Below, one piece after another: positions 59,949-64,000 of a stretch of 64,000 bases of DNA. Origin of the DNA: Centrapalus pauciflorus (lineage: Eukaryota > Streptophyta > Magnoliopsida > Asterales > Asteraceae); contig JAANYP010002773.1 in the NCBI GenBank assembly GCA_020465985.1, positions 163,016-227,015 of the forward strand, read 5' to 3'. Positions within the stretch are counted from its first letter, which is position 1, and the number at the start of each line of letters is the position of its first letter. A program made the translations under genes and the position numbers. The notes under the pieces are model-generated. The model had not been told where the DNA came from, searched no databases, and worked only from the letters and a program-made list of their open reading frames with translations.

Positions 59949-59958
59949 AGGGGGAGAT
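59949..59958 (+). other. Polypurine tract
   Basis: AAGGGGGAGAT directly before the LTR start, the primer for plus-strand synthesis. A second GGGGGAGAT lies inside the LTR at about 60047. Confidence 0.75.
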
Positions 59959-61121
59959 TGTTAGAATATATTTTTAGTTGATGAAATGTAAAGTAAAGGG
60001 TTTGTTAGGCACAAAAAGGCCTCAGTCAAACCTGTTCTACATCTGAGGGGGAGATTTTATAATCAAACCTGTTGATGCATTTGAAGGTTGAATTTAAGGC
60101 CTGTTATATGCCTTATTGAACCTGAAAATGATTTGCAATATCAGTCTAAAGCTGTTCTATATGTTGCATGTGTTGCAACTAAGACAGTTTGTCCAAGCTG
60201 CTCTGTCTGCTGAACAGGCTGGACATAAACTGTCTACGCTGCTCTACACTGTTGAGCAGCTTGGGCATTTTTAAAGTGTTCTGTTCTTTGTGAACAGAAC
60301 CTGTTCTTTGTGAACAGGCTAAACACTTTATGGAATTTGTTTCCAAGTCATCATGTATTGTTTTTGACTACAAGATCAGTTTACAAAGTCGAAGACAAAG
60401 TGGAAAACAGAACTGCTCAGCCTGCCCACGCTGTTCTGTAACATGAAGACAAAAGGATATTTGAAAAAAGGGTGACAGACCTTTTTCTTATATCAAAATA
60501 GGCCTTTACAGGGAAGAAAGACGCAAAGTTGACATTCCCAAATTAGTTAAAGGCAATGCAACAGTAGACAAAGTAAAAAGACAAAAGTTCTGCACATGTG
60601 AAGACAAGTCTGCTTTTCAGAAAAGTGCAGAAAAGGTTATGTTGTCTTTTCAACAAGACTTTTCCTTTTCCTTCTGTCCAATGAAGATGTTTCTCTGAGA
60701 TCCTCTAAGTGAGTATAAAAGGAAGCTTCTAAGGTCAGAAAGAAAGTGAAGAAAGCTAAGTGCTTAAACCAAGAGTGAACGTGCAAGTGTGATCTTCATG
60801 CATGCAAGTCTTCTGTGAACCAGCTTCTGTGTGTCTAAGCTGTTTTACCTAAGCTGTTCCCTTAAGTCTTGTAAACACAGTGAGTGCTTTTTAGTGAGTG
60901 TATTCATTGTATTCTAGTTTGAGTTTGTCTTAGACTAGTGAACATACTGTTGTATCTGTCATCTCAGCTTGAACTATTCCGCATTCAAGCTTGTTTGTAA
61001 TTAACAAATTGTTGATAATACACACAAACATTGAAAAAGAGTGTGTAGTTTTTAAATTGCTGTATTCACCCCCCCTCTACAGCTTATAACTATATACTTT
61101 GGGAACCTCTCGGGACCTACA
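59959..61121 (+). repeat. Sirevirus LTR, flanked by both a polypurine tract and a primer-binding site
   Basis: 1163 bp, TGTTAGAATA...GGACCTACA. TATA box GAGTATAAAAGG at 60711-60722, with CCAAT at 60678. Inverted repeats built on CTGTTC...GAACAG occur several times between 60180 and 60440; GTTCTTTGTGAAC is duplicated back to back at 60280-60320. It closes the upstream unit (polypurine tract 59949) and opens the downstream one (primer site 61124), so it is a shared LTR. Confidence 0.8.
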
Positions 61122-61123
61122 AC

Positions 61124-61137
61124 TGGTATCAAAGCAG
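61124..61137 (+). other. Primer-binding site of the downstream Sirevirus unit
   Basis: TGGTATCAAAGCAG, two bases after the LTR end, complementary to initiator tRNA-Met. Confidence 0.85.
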
Positions 61138-61182
61138 TTTAGAGTGTGTGTCATTCTAGATCTCTCATTCTCCCAAGTTTCC

Positions 61183-63890
61183 ATGGACAACAGTGTCTGC
61201 AATTCTTCTTACTATGACAATGGCTCTATGGGCAAGCCTCCAAAATTAATCACAAAACTTCTCTGGTTGGAAGTGCAGAATGATCTGCTACTTAGAGAAT
61301 CTGGATGTACAACTACCAAGATAGTGATGGAGGGTCCCTATGTGCCAACCTCTGTTACTACTATAACTCCAGCGGTTGAAGGAGCTGCCCCTGAAATCAG
61401 GACCTTTGAGAAAGCTAAAGCTCAATGGTCTGATGAAGACAGAGATTGGTGGTCTTGGATGCAAAGGCCAGAAACAACCTGGTCATTCTCTCCCTGATGA
61501 TGTGTTCAAGCAGGTGGAGAAAATGAAGACAGGCAAAGGAGATGTGGGATACTTTGTGTACGTCTATATGGACCACAACACACGGACAACAGGATCAACA
61601 ATCTTGTTAGACAGTATGAACTCTTCTTTGCTAAACCAAAGGAGACTCTCACTGAAACCTACACCAGGTTCACTGCTCTAGTGAATGCTCAAAGCTGTTG
61701 GGATCACCAACAGTCTTACCCTGGTGAACAAATTTCTGGACATTTTACCTGAAGAGTGGAACTACTTCTCAACAATCCTAAGGAACTCAGGTACTATCAG
61801 AAGTATGGATCTAGTCAATCTGTATGGATCCTTACAATGATGAACAGTCAAGGCAACAAAAGAGAAATGCCTTGGAAATGTCCAGAAAAGGTGCAGCCTT
61901 TGTGGCTAGTGTGAGACAGCCTGTAAATCAGGTGAGTGATGGTGTTCATTCAACCTGATCAGCAGGATGATGAAAAGGAGGAGGTGTCAGACGAAGAAGA
62001 TGCTGCAGATCTTCGAAAAAGATGATGAGCAAATGATAGCCATGCTTGTCAAAAGTTCAACAAGAAAGTTTGGAAGAAATTGCTGCAAGGAGGTTAAAGT
62101 GCTGGCAAAAAGAAGGCATTGACAATCCAAAGCTGAGTTGCTTCAAGTGTGGCAAAACTGGTCACAACTGCTGCTGACTGTGTGTCAAAAGCTGTTGGTC
62201 AGTCATCCAAACCCAACAAGACTAACAAGTATGATGGCTATGGGGTTAAGTACCTTATTGCCATGGCTAAGCTAAGGAAATTGGAAAACTCTGTGTCTTC
62301 CAATCGCCAAAAGGGACTCATGGCAAGAGACATGTGACTGGAGGAATCTGATTCATCATCTGATGAAGAAGATAATCAATGTCTGATGGCCAACACTGAT
62401 GTCCCATCAACAAGCAGTTTCAAACAGGATATGGCTGAAGCTGAAGCCTTCAGCAGCTTAGAGAACTGGAATCCTACAATGATGTATAAGGTACAAAACT
62501 TTGTGGCTTACAGTTCTGAAGAAAAAGTTAAAATGTTTGAATATGCTTGTTGATCTCAAAGCGCTGTTGAGAAGCATGGCTTTATTATCTGAAATCTCTA
62601 TGCTTAAAGCTGATCTTAAAACTAAATCCAGTAAATGGACAGTTTCCATAAGTTGGAAACTGAGCTTGATGAATTAAAACACGTCAACTCATTTTACTGG
62701 AAGAAAAGAGAGAAACAGATATAAAGCATGCCAAGCTTCAAAAGATAGTTGACTCTTGGTGCCAATCTGCACAAAAAGTCAGCCATTGTATAAGTCAACA
62801 GATTCCTGCACAAATCCAAGCCTATCTTGGAGGGGATCTTGACACAGCAGCTTCAATTGTTGAGATAAGTAATTTGAAGAAGATTTATCCACTCTTGGTG
62901 AACTTCCAAATACATTCATTCAAAATGTGAATGGTAAACTAATCTCACAAAACAGTTTGTCAGGCTCAAAATACGACAGCTTTGTGTGAACTCAGCTCAA
63001 AAGCTGATGTTGGAGTTTGTTCTCCAAAACAGCCTGCTAAGTGCTTTGCTAGCTCACACAAGCAAAAGAAAGGAAAACATGTTCAAACTGAAGCTGTGGA
63101 TGCTAAACCTGTTGACAAAACAGGTTCTGAGTCCAAAGCTGTTGTAAAAAGCATGTTAATCCTTTTGATGCTAAACACTTTGAAAATAAGTTTCAAAAGT
63201 AACGCATCCTGTTTTCACAAGGGTAAGTCCAATTGAAAACAAAACTGCTGTGATTTCAAATAAAGTTTTCAAATCATAGTGGTAATTGGTTTTAAATGAA
63301 AATAAGTTTTTCAAACCAAAACACGTGAGTAGGCTGATAGGCAAAAAATCACAATCCAGTAGGGGCAAGGCAAAACCATTGCTCAAACTGAGACAAATGG
63401 GAATACGTTTCCCAAACCTGTGGAAGCTCAAAAGCCATCAAGCTTCCTTTCTTGACATCTGTCCTCCCAAAAAGAGGAAAGAAGAGATAGGCAAAGCTGT
63501 GGCTATTGAACCCTCCACAAAAGCTTTGATTCAACAAAGAAGGCTAAACCTGCTGAAGAATCAACAAAAACAGCTCAGAAGGTGTTCTGAAGGATCTCTG
63601 CCAAAAATAATAAAAAGAGAAAATGTTACAATGTGGGAAGACGAACAATCTGGCCAGGACTGTCCTGATCCGAGGACATGAGGCTGTTGACTCTGCTGTT
63701 CCTTCACAGCTGTCACAAGCAGTGGTGGAAATTCACAGTCACTGAGGAGTGGTAATAAGCTGATACCATTCAGATAGGGAATTAGTGTGGACATTCCAAA
63801 TCCATCAACAAATGTTGATGAGTATGAAACTCATCTCTGTGATGAGTTCCCCTAAAATGACTATAGTTCTCTTATCACTCTGGCAGGAAA
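61183..63890 (+). pseudogene. Sirevirus gag, heavily frameshifted
   Basis: Starts MDNSVCNSSYYDNGSMGKPP at 61183, the first ATG after the primer site. Pieces of the UBN2-type capsid appear in changing frames: SLPDDVFKQVEKMKT (61486), then ILPEEWNYFST (about 61741). A zinc knuckle CFKCGKTGHN (62138) breaks just after the histidine, followed by YLIAMAKLRKLENSV. Further down are serine/acidic and lysine-rich stretches (SDSSSDEEDNQCLMA, about 62350) typical of the long Sirevirus gag and nucleocapsid region. At least a dozen indels. The region 62600-63890 has only short recognisable pieces. Confidence 0.75.
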
Positions 63891-64000
63891 AACAACCTTC
63901 CCAGGTTTGGTATGGACAGTGCTGCTCAGGGCACATGACAGGTTTGTAAAGAATTGCTGAGTGAACTCAGGCCTGAAAAAGGGCCAAAAGTCACCTTTGG
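63891..64000 (+). pseudogene. Sirevirus pol start: protease, cut by the window edge
   Basis: A DS then, one frame over, CSGHMTG matches the Copia protease active-site stretch. ELLSELRPEKGPKVTFG follows at 63951-64000. A small deletion has broken the DSGC motif. The remainder of pol should follow beyond the window. Confidence 0.7.

Overview
The window is gene-poor nuclear DNA of a flowering plant, built almost entirely of transposable elements nested in, and next to, a tandemly duplicated block. Spliced transposase genes, long AT-rich spacers, TA/TG/CA/GA microsatellites and plant-specific element families (CACTA, hAT, Helitron, Copia/Sirevirus, Ty3 chromovirus) point to a dicot. Two families suggest the daisy family (Asteraceae): a Copia-like element carrying an ARID domain, and a Sirevirus with a long extra ORF downstream of pol. 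That placement is from memory of similar proteins, not from a search. I see no intact host gene, rRNA, tRNA or CRISPR.

Layout. 1-1883: 5' part of a minus-strand Copia-like element (LTR, primer-binding site, zinc knuckle, protease-like domain, ARID domain), broken by frameshifts. 2273-10286: an 8-kb CACTA (En/Spm) transposon with palindromic subterminal repeats, a broken TNP2-type transposase gene and a broken TNPA-like gene. 10564-53431: a tandem array of four related modules (A from 10564, B from 20683, C from 38093, D from 49203). Each module has a long non-coding part, a fossil Copia segment and GA-rich repeats. Where it is complete enough, a module also has an ankyrin-gene fragment and an antisense hAT transposase pseudogene. 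Private insertions date the copies: a gag-only LTR element in A that expanded to LTR-gag-LTR-gag-LTR; an 8-kb Ty3 chromovirus in B; and a 368-bp Helitron shared by C and D. Empty sites in sister modules confirm all three insertions.

53431-64000: Sirevirus (Copia) DNA, the end of pol, multiple polypurine tracts, then a long third ORF (56238-59827). This ORF appears to have its own promoter and a 1.3-kb intron in its 5' leader. It is followed by a polypurine tract, an LTR (59959-61121), a primer-binding site, and the decayed gag and protease start of a second Sirevirus unit that runs off the window.

The most unusual signals are: a 21-22-bp-phased array of about 24 ATTCGAG motifs inside that putative intron; a second helically phased TCGA array inside the Ty3 LTRs; a chimeric middle LTR that records an unequal crossover; and the ARID domain in a retroelement whose protease-like domain has lost its catalytic motif.
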